Source: Roseateles noduli (GTDB lineage Bacteria; Pseudomonadota; Gammaproteobacteria; Burkholderiales; Burkholderiaceae_C). From it: 64,000 nt of DNA. The position numbers and the translations under genes are program-made. Below, one piece after another: positions 1 to 7,782 of the stretch. The notes under the pieces were generated by a model that had not been told where the DNA came from, ran no database searches, and worked only from the letters and a program-made list of their open reading frames with translations. Location: NCBI GenBank assembly GCA_002205125.1, contig NIOE01000006.1, positions 471,065 through 535,064 of the forward strand. The letters run 5' to 3'. Every line of letters begins with the position of its first letter. The first letter of the stretch is position 1.

Positions 1-60
1 GCAAGACCCGGCACTGACCTTCCTCGCAGCGCTTAGGCGCCCGAAGTGCATGGGCGCCCA

Positions 61-114
61 CAAACGGAAAAGCAGTCTCCCGGCGGTTTTTACTTGAATG
101 AGGTTGACGAGCGT
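61..114. repeat. Left direct repeat of the ffs 3' end (attachment-site-like)
   Basis: This stretch matches 4011-4064 at 48 of 54 positions without gaps, including an identical 21-base run at 92-112 (= 4042-4062). The right copy is the 3' end of the SRP RNA gene plus its terminator. In this left copy the terminator stem is degraded on one side (agcagtc instead of accgcc). The layout is that expected of an attL/attR pair left by site-specific integration at an RNA gene. That it is an attachment site is inference; the repeat itself is seen directly. Confidence 0.75.
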
Positions 115-157
115 CAGTCGTGGACAGCCCGACCAGGGGATTAGCCAAGCGGCAGCA

Positions 158-370
158 TTAGCCCACGCGAGAGTACGGATAGACGTTCTTGATTTGGTAG
201 GCCAAGTACTGGCCCTTGGAGGCTGCCTGCATGAGCTGTTCGTAGACTGGCTGCGGTACGTTGTAGTACTGGTAGACGGCGCCGCTCGTGAACTCCACTT
301 CCAGAGTTTGCGACGGCTCGTCGTAGCCCACAGAAGCGATATTGCTCGAAGCGACTGGCTCTCGGTTCAT
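158..370 (-). CDS. KTSC-domain small protein, third gene of the SIR2-HerA operon
   Basis: A 70-residue protein that is essentially one KTSC domain: it opens with SSNIASVGYD, continues with a LEVEFTSGAVYQYYNVP strand-turn and ends near YPYSRVG. KTSC domains occur as stand-alone small proteins or at the C-terminus of some lysyl-tRNA synthetases; their biochemical role is poorly known. The ATG start overlaps the HerA stop codon in ATGA (367-370), so translation is probably coupled to herA. That coupling, and the position at the end of a SIR2-HerA operon, suggest a role in or regulation of the defence system, but nothing in the sequence proves it. Domain assignment is firm; function is unknown. 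Confidence 0.85.
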   Translation of the reverse strand: MNREPVASSNIASVGYDEPSQTLEVEFTSGAVYQYYNVPQPVYEQLMQAASKGQYLAYQIKNVYPYSRVG

Positions 371-2199
371 TGTTCACCTCCCTTGGTTTCTGGTGTGTCT
401 TGGACCTGCTCGCGAACGATGCCCAGGTCTCGCGTGACCGCGAAGGTTCTTTGTGCCCGCCATGAGGCTACGACACGGTCGTAACCCTCCGCGATTCGCT
501 TGGTGGACCACGCCTCGGAGACTCTGGGGTCAGAACTCTTGGGGCGTTGCTCAGGGCTCGGAAGCGTCACCCGGCAACGCACGGGAAGTCTTGCCGCCTC
601 GCCCGCAACGATTGCTTCCCCTGTTCTCAAGACTGGTAGCAAGTCCACCAGCCCTCCTAGATTGTCCGGAAGGGAACCTTTCACACGCGCGCGATCTTCT
701 GGGTTTGAAAGGCGCAGGGCCAGGATCGTCCCGCACTGCGAAAGGATGGTTTCATCAACCTCTGCAGGTCTCTGAGATACCACCATCGCTCCGATTCCGT
801 ACTTGCGGCCTTCCTTGGCGATCCGTTTCACCACGTCTGCGGCTGGACCGTCTTCCTTGGCGCCGGATAGGTATCGGTGGGCTTCTTCCATCACAACCAA
901 TAGCGGGCGGTGTATGCCGCCTTCGGTTTTCTCGCGGCTCCAGTACAGCGCTTCATAGACGATCCGAAGGATTGAACCCACCAGGGTCGTCAGTACCGAA
1001 CTGGGCACACCCGAAAGGTCCAGGATGGTGACGGGGCGCTCGTGCCCTAACCAGTCGTCTAGAAGCTTGTCGAGGTCAGACTCGACGCTCCCGTCCAACG
1101 CTGGCTCCCACGGGCCGGGATGCAGAATGAAGTCAAACCTTCGATCCAGCAGTCGCGACCGCATCAGGTTCAACTGACGACGAATGCCCTTGGCCTGTTG
1201 GTTCAGGAATGGGCCTGCAGCCCCCATTGCCGCAGGGGTATATCGGGGCGGTGTTAAGGATTCTGGATCTCCTGCCTGCTCAATGGCCGGCTGGTCTCGC
1301 TGCGGTCCATTGAGCGTCCGCGTTTCGAAGTCGATCAGGTCGTACCAGCACGCCTTGAGGCTGAAGGGAACGGGGCTATCGACGGTGAGGGACTGAGGGT
1401 CCAAAGCCGGAAAGTTGGCGGACTCCAGCGCCGCAGCCTTCAAATCCTGGATCTTGTCGGAGAAGGCGATCTCTTGGTTCTCCGTCAGGCCCCCGGCGAC
1501 AAACTCCAGTAGGTCTTTGGACTGGAGCGCCCAGTATGGAACGAACAACGGTCGCTCCCCTGGTTGCGGCGTGGCACTGTAGACGCGGGCGAAGTCAGCC
1601 AGCGCATGCGTGTATTCGCCGTGCAGGTCCAAGAGAAGGATGCGTGACGCTGGTGCGCCCCCTTCTTGATTTGGGCGAACGATCGACCGCAACAGGCTTG
1701 CGACGGTAGTTGACTTACCCGAACCCGTTGAACCCAGTACAGCAGAGTGCCGTGTTACCAGTGCGTCCAATGAGAGCTTGACGGTGATGCTCTCTGAACT
1801 CGACAAAGTGCCTATGGAAATTTGATCGAGGCCCTCGCGTCCATAGATGCGTTTGAGGTCGCCCTCGGTAACGATGTGGACGGCGTCGTTGATGGATGGC
1901 AACTGGCTGAGCCCGCGCTCAAAGCTATCCCCCAGGGCCTCTCCGGCAAGTTCCACCGTCATCCAACGACTGCCGCTGTTGGCTTTGGGGTCCGACGATG
2001 CGCCCACCTCGCTCACGATGCCAAACAGATCTTGGTATCCCTGAGGTATCCGCACGAAGCCGCCGACCTGAGCCACGCGGTACATGTGTCCTTCGATCAA
2101 AGCGATGCCGGAGGCAAGGGACTCGGCGAGCGAGACCGTAACTGTGGGACCGGAGACGGATGTCACCAACCCGAGAAAGGTTGGGTCCTTGGCACTCAC
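367..2199 (-). CDS. herA: HerA-type hexameric ATPase (SIR2-HerA anti-phage system)
   Basis: A 610-residue HerA/FtsK-superfamily ATPase. The N-terminal ~120 residues fit the HAS-barrel domain. Walker A is GSTGSGKST at about residues 156-164 (Lys162), and the Walker B strand LLVVMEEAH carries Glu438/Glu439. A conserved VSQRPAEVDETILSQC segment follows, matching the sensor region of bacterial HerA. Family HerA proteins are ring-forming DNA translocases/helicases; in defence operons they assemble with SIR2 partners into large NAD-consuming complexes. The GTG start at 2199 overlaps the SIR2 stop in GTGA, and the stop overlaps the KTSC gene start, so the three genes are one translationally coupled operon. 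No NurA nuclease is present, which argues for defence rather than archaeal-type repair. Confidence 0.93.
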   Translation of the reverse strand: MSAKDPTFLGLVTSVSGPTVTVSLAESLASGIALIEGHMYRVAQVGGFVRIPQGYQDLFGIVSEVGASSDPKANSGSRWMTVELAGEALGDSFERGLSQLPSINDAVHIVTEGDLKRIYGREGLDQISIGTLSSSESITVKLSLDALVTRHSAVLGSTGSGKSTTVASLLRSIVRPNQEGGAPASRILLLDLHGEYTHALADFARVYSATPQPGERPLFVPYWALQSKDLLEFVAGGLTENQEIAFSDKIQDLKAAALESANFPALDPQSLTVDSPVPFSLKACWYDLIDFETRTLNGPQRDQPAIEQAGDPESLTPPRYTPAAMGAAGPFLNQQAKGIRRQLNLMRSRLLDRRFDFILHPGPWEPALDGSVESDLDKLLDDWLGHERPVTILDLSGVPSSVLTTLVGSILRIVYEALYWSREKTEGGIHRPLLVVMEEAHRYLSGAKEDGPAADVVKRIAKEGRKYGIGAMVVSQRPAEVDETILSQCGTILALRLSNPEDRARVKGSLPDNLGGLVDLLPVLRTGEAIVAGEAARLPVRCRVTLPSPEQRPKSSDPRVSEAWSTKRIAEGYDRVVASWRAQRTFAVTRDLGIVREQVQDTPETKGGEQ

Positions 2200-3458
2200 G
2201 GTTTCGTCTCCCCGGCATTGGCTACAGCAACAGCGACAACAGTCGGGCTAGTTCCCCCAATGACTGCTGCAGCGGCATCGGGTGTCAGCTGTGGGCTCAT
2301 GTCAGTCGCTTGGGCAAGTGCGCAGAACCGGGTGAGCAGCGCGAAGTCTCCAAGAAGGAACTTGCTCGGTTCCCCGGGCCATCGGGGCCCCCAGAAGGTC
2401 GCCCGGATGTCTTCCCAGTTCTTGGGTGGATCACCGGGGCGCCAGAGTCCTTTGACGCCTCCAATCACTGCGCCATCGGATGCATACACGGAGAGATTTG
2501 GGCGCTCATATGCCAGCTTGCACGCAGGCTCTTCCGACGCCAGTGGCATGTACTGGAAGGCCATTACCGAGGCGTTTGCATTCATTGCCAGCGCTTCGTC
2601 CAGCACGGCGCAGATGTGAGCGTCGCGGAATGAGAAGCCGGAGGTGAGCAGGATGCTGTCCGGAGTCAGAAGAAACTGGCGCAGGCGTTCGAAGAGGGCT
2701 GAATAGGGTTGCTTCTGGGTCAGTTCGTACTTCAGGTGGTCGGGGTATACGAGCTGAGATGCCGTTCGTCCACGGCCGCGCACTACGGAGTCGCCCTCCA
2801 AGGCCCAACCCAGCGAGCCGTGCAGTTTCCATAGGCGAGACCACCTTGGCGGTAGGTCGTCACTGGCGACGCTAACAGGGTCAAAGAACGGCTGGTGCCC
2901 GCCGGTGAATCCGTCGAAATACGACGCCCGAGATCGTTCAAAAGCCTCTTCGAACAATAGATCGTAGTTGGTGGTGAAAATCTCGACGGCATGGGACCGG
3001 AGCGTTCCGCTGACCCAAGAGACCAACTCGGTATAGGGATTCCGCTCTTTGGGCAACGAAGCGCCTACGACTTCTCCGATCTTCTTACACACCTCGGCGC
3101 CAAGGGCCTTGAACCCTTCAGAGTCGAGCCCGTGCACCTGAGCGGGGCCCAATGCCTGCTGCAGTAGTCGAATACGCGTGAGGATTGACTCAATGTTTGC
3201 GGCGGTGCCCAGCTCGGTCCGGATAGCTTCGGCAGCGACCTTCTGCTGCCCAGTCAGTGCTTCGATTGCTTGGGCGGTCAGGGCCTCCACCCCAGGCATC
3301 AACGAATGCCCACCTTCGGACACCAACGTACCCGCGTCGTTCACGCGGAGCGACATTGGCGCTCCCGCTCCGACCAACAGACCGATGCGCTTCCGTCCTT
3401 GCGAGAGGATCTGTCTAAGATCCGACATGAAACGGTCAGGGTTGTGAAAAGTTCTCAA
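2196..3458 (-). CDS. SIR2-domain NADase, defence effector partner of HerA
   Basis: A 420-residue SIR2-fold protein. NAD-binding and catalytic motifs are visible: GAGAP at about residues 31-34 (nucleotide-binding loop), TTNYD at about 162-166, KLHGS with the candidate catalytic His213, and SGFSFRD near 270. These are the hallmarks of SIR2 effectors that deplete NAD+ during phage infection. The following gene, with a four-base overlap, is HerA, the known partner in SIR2-HerA (Nezha) systems. Start choice: TTG at 3458 has a GAGAG just upstream and keeps a plausible FHNPDRF lead-in; the in-frame ATG at 3428 (410 residues) lacks a ribosome-binding site but cannot be excluded. No membrane segment or signal peptide is seen, so it is cytoplasmic. 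Base composition is lower in GC than flanking chromosomal genes. Confidence 0.9.
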   Translation of the reverse strand: MRTFHNPDRFMSDLRQILSQGRKRIGLLVGAGAPMSLRVNDAGTLVSEGGHSLMPGVEALTAQAIEALTGQQKVAAEAIRTELGTAANIESILTRIRLLQQALGPAQVHGLDSEGFKALGAEVCKKIGEVVGASLPKERNPYTELVSWVSGTLRSHAVEIFTTNYDLLFEEAFERSRASYFDGFTGGHQPFFDPVSVASDDLPPRWSRLWKLHGSLGWALEGDSVVRGRGRTASQLVYPDHLKYELTQKQPYSALFERLRQFLLTPDSILLTSGFSFRDAHICAVLDEALAMNANASVMAFQYMPLASEEPACKLAYERPNLSVYASDGAVIGGVKGLWRPGDPPKNWEDIRATFWGPRWPGEPSKFLLGDFALLTRFCALAQATDMSPQLTPDAAAAVIGGTSPTVVAVAVANAGETKP

Positions 3459-3580
3459 GCGACTCTCTCATTGATTACTTGGTGGCTTCGCTCCCACTCG
3501 TATTGGAGAGTTGGGTGCCTGTCTCCTGGTGGGGGCTGCAACGGCAACACATGACCCCTTACTTCGAACTGCGGGTGAAC

Positions 3581-3898
3581 TCAGCACCCGCCGTAGTTCT
3601 TCTTCCCGCTTTTGGTCAGCGTGTAGGTTCCGCCGCGCGGTCCCGTGTAGCAGACAGGGGCGGACGGCGATGTGGCAACTACGGCAGAAGCACGTGGGGC
3701 GGGAGGGGAGGGTTGCTCTGAGCGCGACTGGATCGGCTGCGGCGCCACGGATCTCGCGGGCACTCGATGGCAGTGGTAATCGCCTGTCTTGCGATTGGTG
3801 TGGCAACCGTCCGCGTTCAGGCCGCCGCCGTGGGCCGCGGAGGCCGCGGAAGTGAAGAGCGCCGCCAATCCCAGCAGCGTCTTGAGATGTTTGCCCAA
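3581..3898 (-). CDS. Small secreted YHYH-type protein with basic C-terminal adaptor motif
   Basis: A 105-residue protein with an N-terminal signal peptide (MGKHLKTLLGLAALFTSAASA, cleavage after about residue 21). The mature part starts with a GGLNADGCHTNRKTGDYHCH segment, the Cys/His-rich 'YHYH'-type motif common in small bacterial envelope proteins. A Pro/Ser-rich linker follows. The end (CYTGPRGGTYTLTKSGKKNY) resembles the PBCV-type basic adaptor domain. It lies inside the direct-repeat-bounded island, 122 bases upstream of the SIR2 gene and on the same strand, but being exported it is probably not part of the cytoplasmic SIR2-HerA machine. Function unknown; the assignment rests on motifs only. 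Confidence 0.75.
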   Translation of the reverse strand: MGKHLKTLLGLAALFTSAASAAHGGGLNADGCHTNRKTGDYHCHRVPARSVAPQPIQSRSEQPSPPAPRASAVVATSPSAPVCYTGPRGGTYTLTKSGKKNYGGC

Positions 3899-4010
3899 GC
3901 TGTCCTCCCTGCCTCATTCGAGGTCATGTATTGCTTACATTCTGCAACGTTCAGGAGGGCGCGTATTCCCCTCGACCATGGGAGCGGGAAACCCTGGGCG
4001 GCAAGCGCCA

Positions 4011-4064
4011 CAAACGAAAAAACCGCCTCCCGGCGGTTTTCACTTGAATGAGGTTGACGAGCCT
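4011..4064. repeat. Right direct repeat, ffs 3' end and terminator (attachment-site-like)
   Basis: Partner of the repeat at 61-114 (48 of 54 identical). It covers the last bases of the SRP RNA gene, the short downstream spacer and the intact intrinsic terminator, so this copy is the functional chromosomal one and the left copy is the duplicate. Confidence 0.75.
4019..4040 (-). terminator. Intrinsic terminator of the SRP RNA gene
   Basis: On the minus strand a 9-bp stem AAAACCGCC/GGCGGTTTT with a four-base loop is followed by a run of Ts (4017-4022 read as A on the plus strand). It lies about 16 bases after the inferred 3' end of ffs. Confidence 0.85.
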
Positions 4065-4150
4065 TACCCTCGGCACTGGTCACAACGGTTAGGGCTGCTT
4101 GGTTCCCCATCTGACCCGGTTGGCCGCGCTTCCATGCGAGGAGGCCCGTC
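4056..4150 (-). ncRNA. ffs: Signal recognition particle RNA (4.5S RNA)
   Basis: Read on the minus strand, the apex has the helix 8 signature GGTCAGATGGGGAACCAAGC followed by AGCCCTAACC, equivalent to the E. coli GGTCAGGTCCGGAAGGAAGCAGCC hairpin with its GGAA tetraloop. The 5' end GACGGGCCT pairs with the 3' end AGGCTCGTC over nine positions (one G-U), and CCTCG pairs with CGAGG just inside, closing the rod of a small bacterial SRP RNA of about 95 nt. A -10-like box sits at the right distance upstream and an intrinsic terminator downstream. The RNA binds Ffh and targets inner-membrane proteins. Ends are set from base pairing and may be off by a few bases. Confidence 0.85.
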
Positions 4151-4157
4151 ACTTCGC

Positions 4158-4163
4158 ATTCTA
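4158..4163 (-). promoter_or_regulatory. -10 element of the ffs promoter
   Basis: TAGAAT on the minus strand lies seven to eight bases before the inferred first base of the SRP RNA. No good -35 is seen at standard spacing. The rest of 4164-4444 holds no convincing gene. Confidence 0.5.
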
Positions 4164-4444
4164 TCCGAGCTTTCGAGGGGCTCCGGACGAGTCACCCCCG
4201 ATCGCTCCCTCGCGTGCCCCTCGGCGTGCGACCCGCGTGCGAACAACGCCGGCCCGGCGTCGACTCAAGCCCGGCGCCTGTGGTTAAATCCGTTCCGGAC
4301 CTCGCGGGCGCTCAGCCCTCCAGTGCCATCGCCGATTTACCAACTACTTGCGGGCGATCAACAAATGCGGCTAAAGCGTTGCGGCTCCGACTGCCCCCGG
4401 GCCGGCAAACGCCGGTGATCTCTGTGGGCTCTCGGAGTTTTTTC

Positions 4445-4873
4445 ATGTCCGCTCGTCTGGCTCAGTTCGACTCGCTGCTGTCCCGCCGCCGCGCCGCCCG
4501 CACCACCACGCCCAACACCTCGCCCGTCCAGGCCCCGCGCACCCTGCGCGACCCCTGGGGCGAACCGGTCGCCGAGTTCTCCCGCTTCCCCTCCGACCTC
4601 GAACTCCTGAAGGCCGCCCATCGCCTCCAGGCCGACGACTGGATCGGCCCGCTCGCCGACGACGGCCAGGCCCAGCGCCTGAACGCCGCCTGGCGTCTGG
4701 CCCTGCTGCGCGCCGACCGCCATGGCCGCGCCCGCGTCTCGCGCGAAGTCGGCCCGCAGTGGCTCAGCGCACCGCGCGTCTCGCGACCCGGTGAACGCCC
4801 CGCCGCGCTGCGCCGCGAGCTCCACGCCGCCGCCGTCCGCCAACTCTGGCTGGCCGGCTGGAAGCTGGTCTGA
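4445..4873 (+). CDS. Hypothetical protein, 142 aa
   Basis: Starts at an ATG preceded by GGAG (spacing about 7) and ends four bases before the next start. The product is Arg/Ala-rich and soluble with no signal peptide. A Thr/Pro-rich stretch around residues 18-32 precedes a helical C-terminal half ending RQLWLAGWKLV. I do not recognise the family. It may be co-transcribed with the hydrolase that follows. Codon use matches the high-GC chromosome, so it lies outside the island. Confidence 0.7.
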   Translation: MSARLAQFDSLLSRRRAARTTTPNTSPVQAPRTLRDPWGEPVAEFSRFPSDLELLKAAHRLQADDWIGPLADDGQAQRLNAAWRLALLRADRHGRARVSREVGPQWLSAPRVSRPGERPAALRRELHAAAVRQLWLAGWKLV

Positions 4874-4877
4874 TCGC

Positions 4878-5789
4878 ATGAGCATGCGACGGCTGGCGCG
4901 GATCCTTCTGGGGCTCCTCGCTCTCGCCGTCCTCGGTGCCGGCGGCCTCTGGCTCGCCGGCCGGGAACTCGCGGCTCCCGCCTTCCGCGCGATCGGTGCG
5001 CCGCCGCCGGTGCTGCAGGCGCGACAGATCCAGCTGGTCACTTCCTCCGACGTGCTCGTGTCGGGCTGGTGGAGTCCGGGTCGCCCCGGACTCGGCACCG
5101 TCCTGCTGCTGCACGGCGTGCGCGGCGATCGACGCCAGATGCTGCAACGCGCGCAGCTGCTGCATCGGCAGGGCAGAGGCGCGCTGCTGATCGATCTGCC
5201 CGGTCACGGCGAGAGCGGCGGCACCGCCATCACCTTCGGCTGGCGCGAGTCCGAAGCCGCCGTCGCCGCGCTGGAGTTCCTCGCCAAGGAAGCGCCCTGC
5301 GAGCGGCGCGCGGTCATCGGCGTCTCGCTGGGCGCCGCATCGACCGTGCTGGCGCGCGGCCGCCCGCGCCTCGACGCCGTGGTGCTGGAGTCGATGTACC
5401 CCACGATCGAGGACGCGGTCTCCGATCGCCTCAAGCTGCACCTCGGCGAGTGGGCGGGGCGGCTGTCGCCGCTGCTGCTCACGCAGTTGCCGCTGCAGCT
5501 CGACATCACCGCGCAGCAACTGCGCCCGATCGATCACATCGCCGAGCTGCACGCGCCGCTGCTGGTGATCTCCGGCAGCAACGACCGCCACACGCCCGCG
5601 GCGGAGACGCAGCGGCTCTTCGCCGCCGCCATCGAACCCAAGTCCTTGTGGCTGGTCCCGGGTGCCGCCCACGTGGACCTGTTCGACTTCGCGCCCGAGG
5701 ACTACACGCGGCGGGTGTCCGCCTTCCTGGCGAGCCGCCTCGACGGCGCCACCTGCGTGGCGCCCGTGGCGGCGGAATTCACGCCGTGA
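4878..5789 (+). CDS. Membrane-anchored alpha/beta hydrolase
   Basis: A 303-residue serine hydrolase-fold protein. An N-terminal hydrophobic segment (about residues 7-27, LARILLGLLALAVLGAGGLWLAG) is an uncleaved anchor or signal. The oxyanion-hole strand VLLLHGVRGDR, the LIDLPGHGES turn and the nucleophile elbow GVSLGAAS (Ser in the G-x-S-x-G position) follow in order. The acid is probably the Asp of ISGSNDRHTP and the base the His of PGAAHVDLF. Substrate unknown. The start ATG at 4878 follows the upstream stop by four bases, and another ATG lies six bases later. The 3' end overlaps the convergent methyltransferase gene by 11 bases. Confidence 0.85.
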   Translation: MSMRRLARILLGLLALAVLGAGGLWLAGRELAAPAFRAIGAPPPVLQARQIQLVTSSDVLVSGWWSPGRPGLGTVLLLHGVRGDRRQMLQRAQLLHRQGRGALLIDLPGHGESGGTAITFGWRESEAAVAALEFLAKEAPCERRAVIGVSLGAASTVLARGRPRLDAVVLESMYPTIEDAVSDRLKLHLGEWAGRLSPLLLTQLPLQLDITAQQLRPIDHIAELHAPLLVISGSNDRHTPAAETQRLFAAAIEPKSLWLVPGAAHVDLFDFAPEDYTRRVSAFLASRLDGATCVAPVAAEFTP

Positions 5790-6564
5790 CCAGCCGCTCC
5801 GCGAGCCAGGCCTCGGTGGCGTAAGGGAAGGCGATCGCCGGTTCGCGCAACTCCGCGTAGCGGTCCTTCAGCGCGCGCAGCCGGTCCGCGACGAGCGCCT
5901 GCTCCGACTCCGGCAGCGCCGCGATGAAGCTCACCGACAGGATGCGGTCGAGCACCACCTGCTCGAACGATCCCACGTGGCTGTGCGGCAGCACCGTCCG
6001 CTGCAGCGGTCCGAAGAGCGTCTGTCCCTCGAAAGGCTGCTTCCACGTGCCCTTGTAGAAGCGCGGCGCATCGCCCTCATAGGGCGTGACGATCTCCGTG
6101 ATCTCGGCCACCCAGTCACGCGACTCGTCGCGCACGTTCCAGATCAGTCCCAGCCGGCCGCCGGGGCGCAGCACGCGGTGCATCTCCCGCAGCGCCTGCG
6201 CGTTCGCGAACCAGTGGAAGGCCTGCGCGCAGACGAGCACGTCGGCCTCGCCGTCGGCCAGCGGGATCGCTTCCGCCGTGCCCGCGAGCGCCCGCACGGC
6301 GGGCAGGCTCTCCGACAGCCGCGCGCGCATCGCGTCGACCGGCTCGACCGCCGTCACCGTCGCGCCGGTGCGGGCCAGCAGCTTGGTGAACTTGCCGGTG
6401 CCCGCGCCGAGGTCGACGACCCGCGCGCCCGCCCGCAGGCCGAGCGCCTCACCCAGCCAGCCGGCGAGGGCGTCGGGGTACTCGGGTCGACCGCGCTGGT
6501 AGTTGTCGGAGGCGCTGGTGTAGCCGCGCTGGGCGGCGTCGTGGATGGGCGTGTTCGAAGGCAT
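5779..6564 (-). CDS. Class I SAM-dependent methyltransferase
   Basis: A 261-residue soluble methyltransferase. Motif I VVDLGAGTGKFT is near residues 48-59, followed by the acidic AVEPVDAMR strand end, AEAIPLADGEADVLVCAQAFHWF (motifs II/III) and LREMHRVLRPGGRLGLIWNVRDES. The FHWF and IWNVRD signatures are typical of the SAM methyltransferase type 11 subgroup annotated across Burkholderiales without a known substrate. It converges on the upstream hydrolase gene, so the two are not an operon. Confidence 0.88.
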   Translation of the reverse strand: MPSNTPIHDAAQRGYTSASDNYQRGRPEYPDALAGWLGEALGLRAGARVVDLGAGTGKFTKLLARTGATVTAVEPVDAMRARLSESLPAVRALAGTAEAIPLADGEADVLVCAQAFHWFANAQALREMHRVLRPGGRLGLIWNVRDESRDWVAEITEIVTPYEGDAPRFYKGTWKQPFEGQTLFGPLQRTVLPHSHVGSFEQVVLDRILSVSFIAALPESEQALVADRLRALKDRYAELREPAIAFPYATEAWLAERLVTA

Positions 6565-6666
6565 CGGACGATCCTACGCCCGGCCCGAGGGAGGCGCGTC
6601 AAGCCCGCGTCATCGACGTGATCGGTGCTACCGGCGCGATCGTCGTCATCGCCCGTCGAGCTTGCT

Positions 6667-7044
6667 TCAGAACCCGAGCAAGACCTGGCGCGTGACGGAG
6701 ACGGCCATCACGTACGCCAGCGCCACCAGCGCCAGCACATAGCCGAGGACGCGGAACTCCCCGCTCCCGAAGGCCCAGTGTCCGGTCGCGAAGTAGATCC
6801 CGAGCGCGATGAACTTCGCCGTCATCCAGGTCTCATAGCGCGGGTCGAGGTGCAGCGCCCCCCAGAGGCTGAGGCCGGACACGACGATCAGCACGTGGCT
6901 GCTGAACACCAGCGTGCGCAGCCGCTCGTCCGTCACCCACGCGGCGCCGAACTGATGCGCCAGCCCGCGGACCAGGAACAGCCCGATGCTGCACCACGCC
7001 AGAAGCGCATGCATCTTGACCATCGGGCCGTAGAACCAGTCCAT
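6667..7044 (-). CDS. SirB2-family integral membrane protein
   Basis: A 125-residue inner-membrane protein with about four hydrophobic helices (around 10-28, 45-63, 73-91 and 98-118) and the SirB family pattern of an N-terminal KMHALLAWCSIGLFLVRG and a central FSSHVLIVVSGLSL. SirB2 was named from a Salmonella invasion-gene regulator locus, but its molecular role is not settled. It is a single gene here, about 100 bases downstream of the methyltransferase start and transcribed in the same direction. Confidence 0.85.
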   Translation of the reverse strand: MDWFYGPMVKMHALLAWCSIGLFLVRGLAHQFGAAWVTDERLRTLVFSSHVLIVVSGLSLWGALHLDPRYETWMTAKFIALGIYFATGHWAFGSGEFRVLGYVLALVALAYVMAVSVTRQVLLGF

Positions 7045-7190
7045 GAGCGGGGAGCTTCGTCACCCGGCGGGGCGATGTCAACCTGGGGAACGCGAGGCGG
7101 GGGAGGGCCCCCGTCGATCACCCTGATTCCCTTCAATCTCCCTCCGAAGAGGGCCCCCTCCGCATCCCCCGCCGCCCACTAGTTTGAGTC

Positions 7191-7772
7191 ATGGCAGAAC
7201 GCGTGTCGATTTCGAGAATGAGCGCATTGCATCGACGTGGGTCGGTGAAGGAAAGGCAAGCAGCGATGTTGCAGCAAGTTGAAATCATGGAAGCGCCACA
7301 GATGGCGACGCTGGAGTCGCACGCCACCGGTCGTGCGCGACCGGTGTGGGTGCACAGCAAGTCCCAGGCGCCCTATCTCTTCCGTCCGTGGATGAACCCC
7401 TGCGTACCCGGCGAGTGGCCGTATGACCTCCAAGCCTTGCGTGGCACGCAAGACTACGAAGACATCATCGACTGGTTCGCTCGCAAGCATCCGCATCTGC
7501 AGCGCGAGGACTTCGATACCGTCGACCGTGAGCTCGTTCGGTGCGCAGGGGGGCGGGAGATCAGTGTCGCGGTGGGCAGGGATCCCGAGGAGTGCAACCT
7601 GCATCTGATGTTCAGGTTCTTCGGCTACCCGCCGATCTCTGGCTATCCCTACGCGGAAGTTGAGGCATTCCAGGCCCTGCATGCGACGGTGCCGGCCATC
7701 GACCGCTTGTGGAGGGTGGTGTTGGTCAGCACTTCGTCCGGTCGCTTCGAAGATCGCCATCTGTTGAGGTGA
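7191..7772 (+). CDS. Unknown protein paired with a HEPN gene
   Basis: A 193-residue soluble protein of no family I recognise. Trp/Pro/Tyr residues are frequent in the middle (PYLFRPWMNPCVPGEWPYD), followed by acidic and charged helices and a C-terminal beta-rich RLWRVVLVSTSSGRFED segment. Ten bases separate its stop from the HEPN-domain gene, so the two form a cassette. GC content and codon use are lower than in flanking genes, suggesting acquisition. By position it could be the partner (antitoxin or second subunit) of the HEPN protein, but no nucleotidyltransferase motif is present. A later ATG at 7266 is an alternative start. Function unknown. Confidence 0.7.
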   Translation: MAERVSISRMSALHRRGSVKERQAAMLQQVEIMEAPQMATLESHATGRARPVWVHSKSQAPYLFRPWMNPCVPGEWPYDLQALRGTQDYEDIIDWFARKHPHLQREDFDTVDRELVRCAGGREISVAVGRDPEECNLHLMFRFFGYPPISGYPYAEVEAFQALHATVPAIDRLWRVVLVSTSSGRFEDRHLLR

Positions 7773-7782
7773 GGGCCCAGCC

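Noticed and set aside
141..377. Alternative 78-codon minus-strand frame over the KTSC gene
   Set aside because: Overlaps the KTSC gene in another frame; the KTSC frame has a recognisable domain and ATGA coupling.
1..4150. tRNA gene as the island target site
   Set aside because: No cloverleaf or T-loop sequence near either repeat; the right repeat fits the 3' end of SRP RNA instead.
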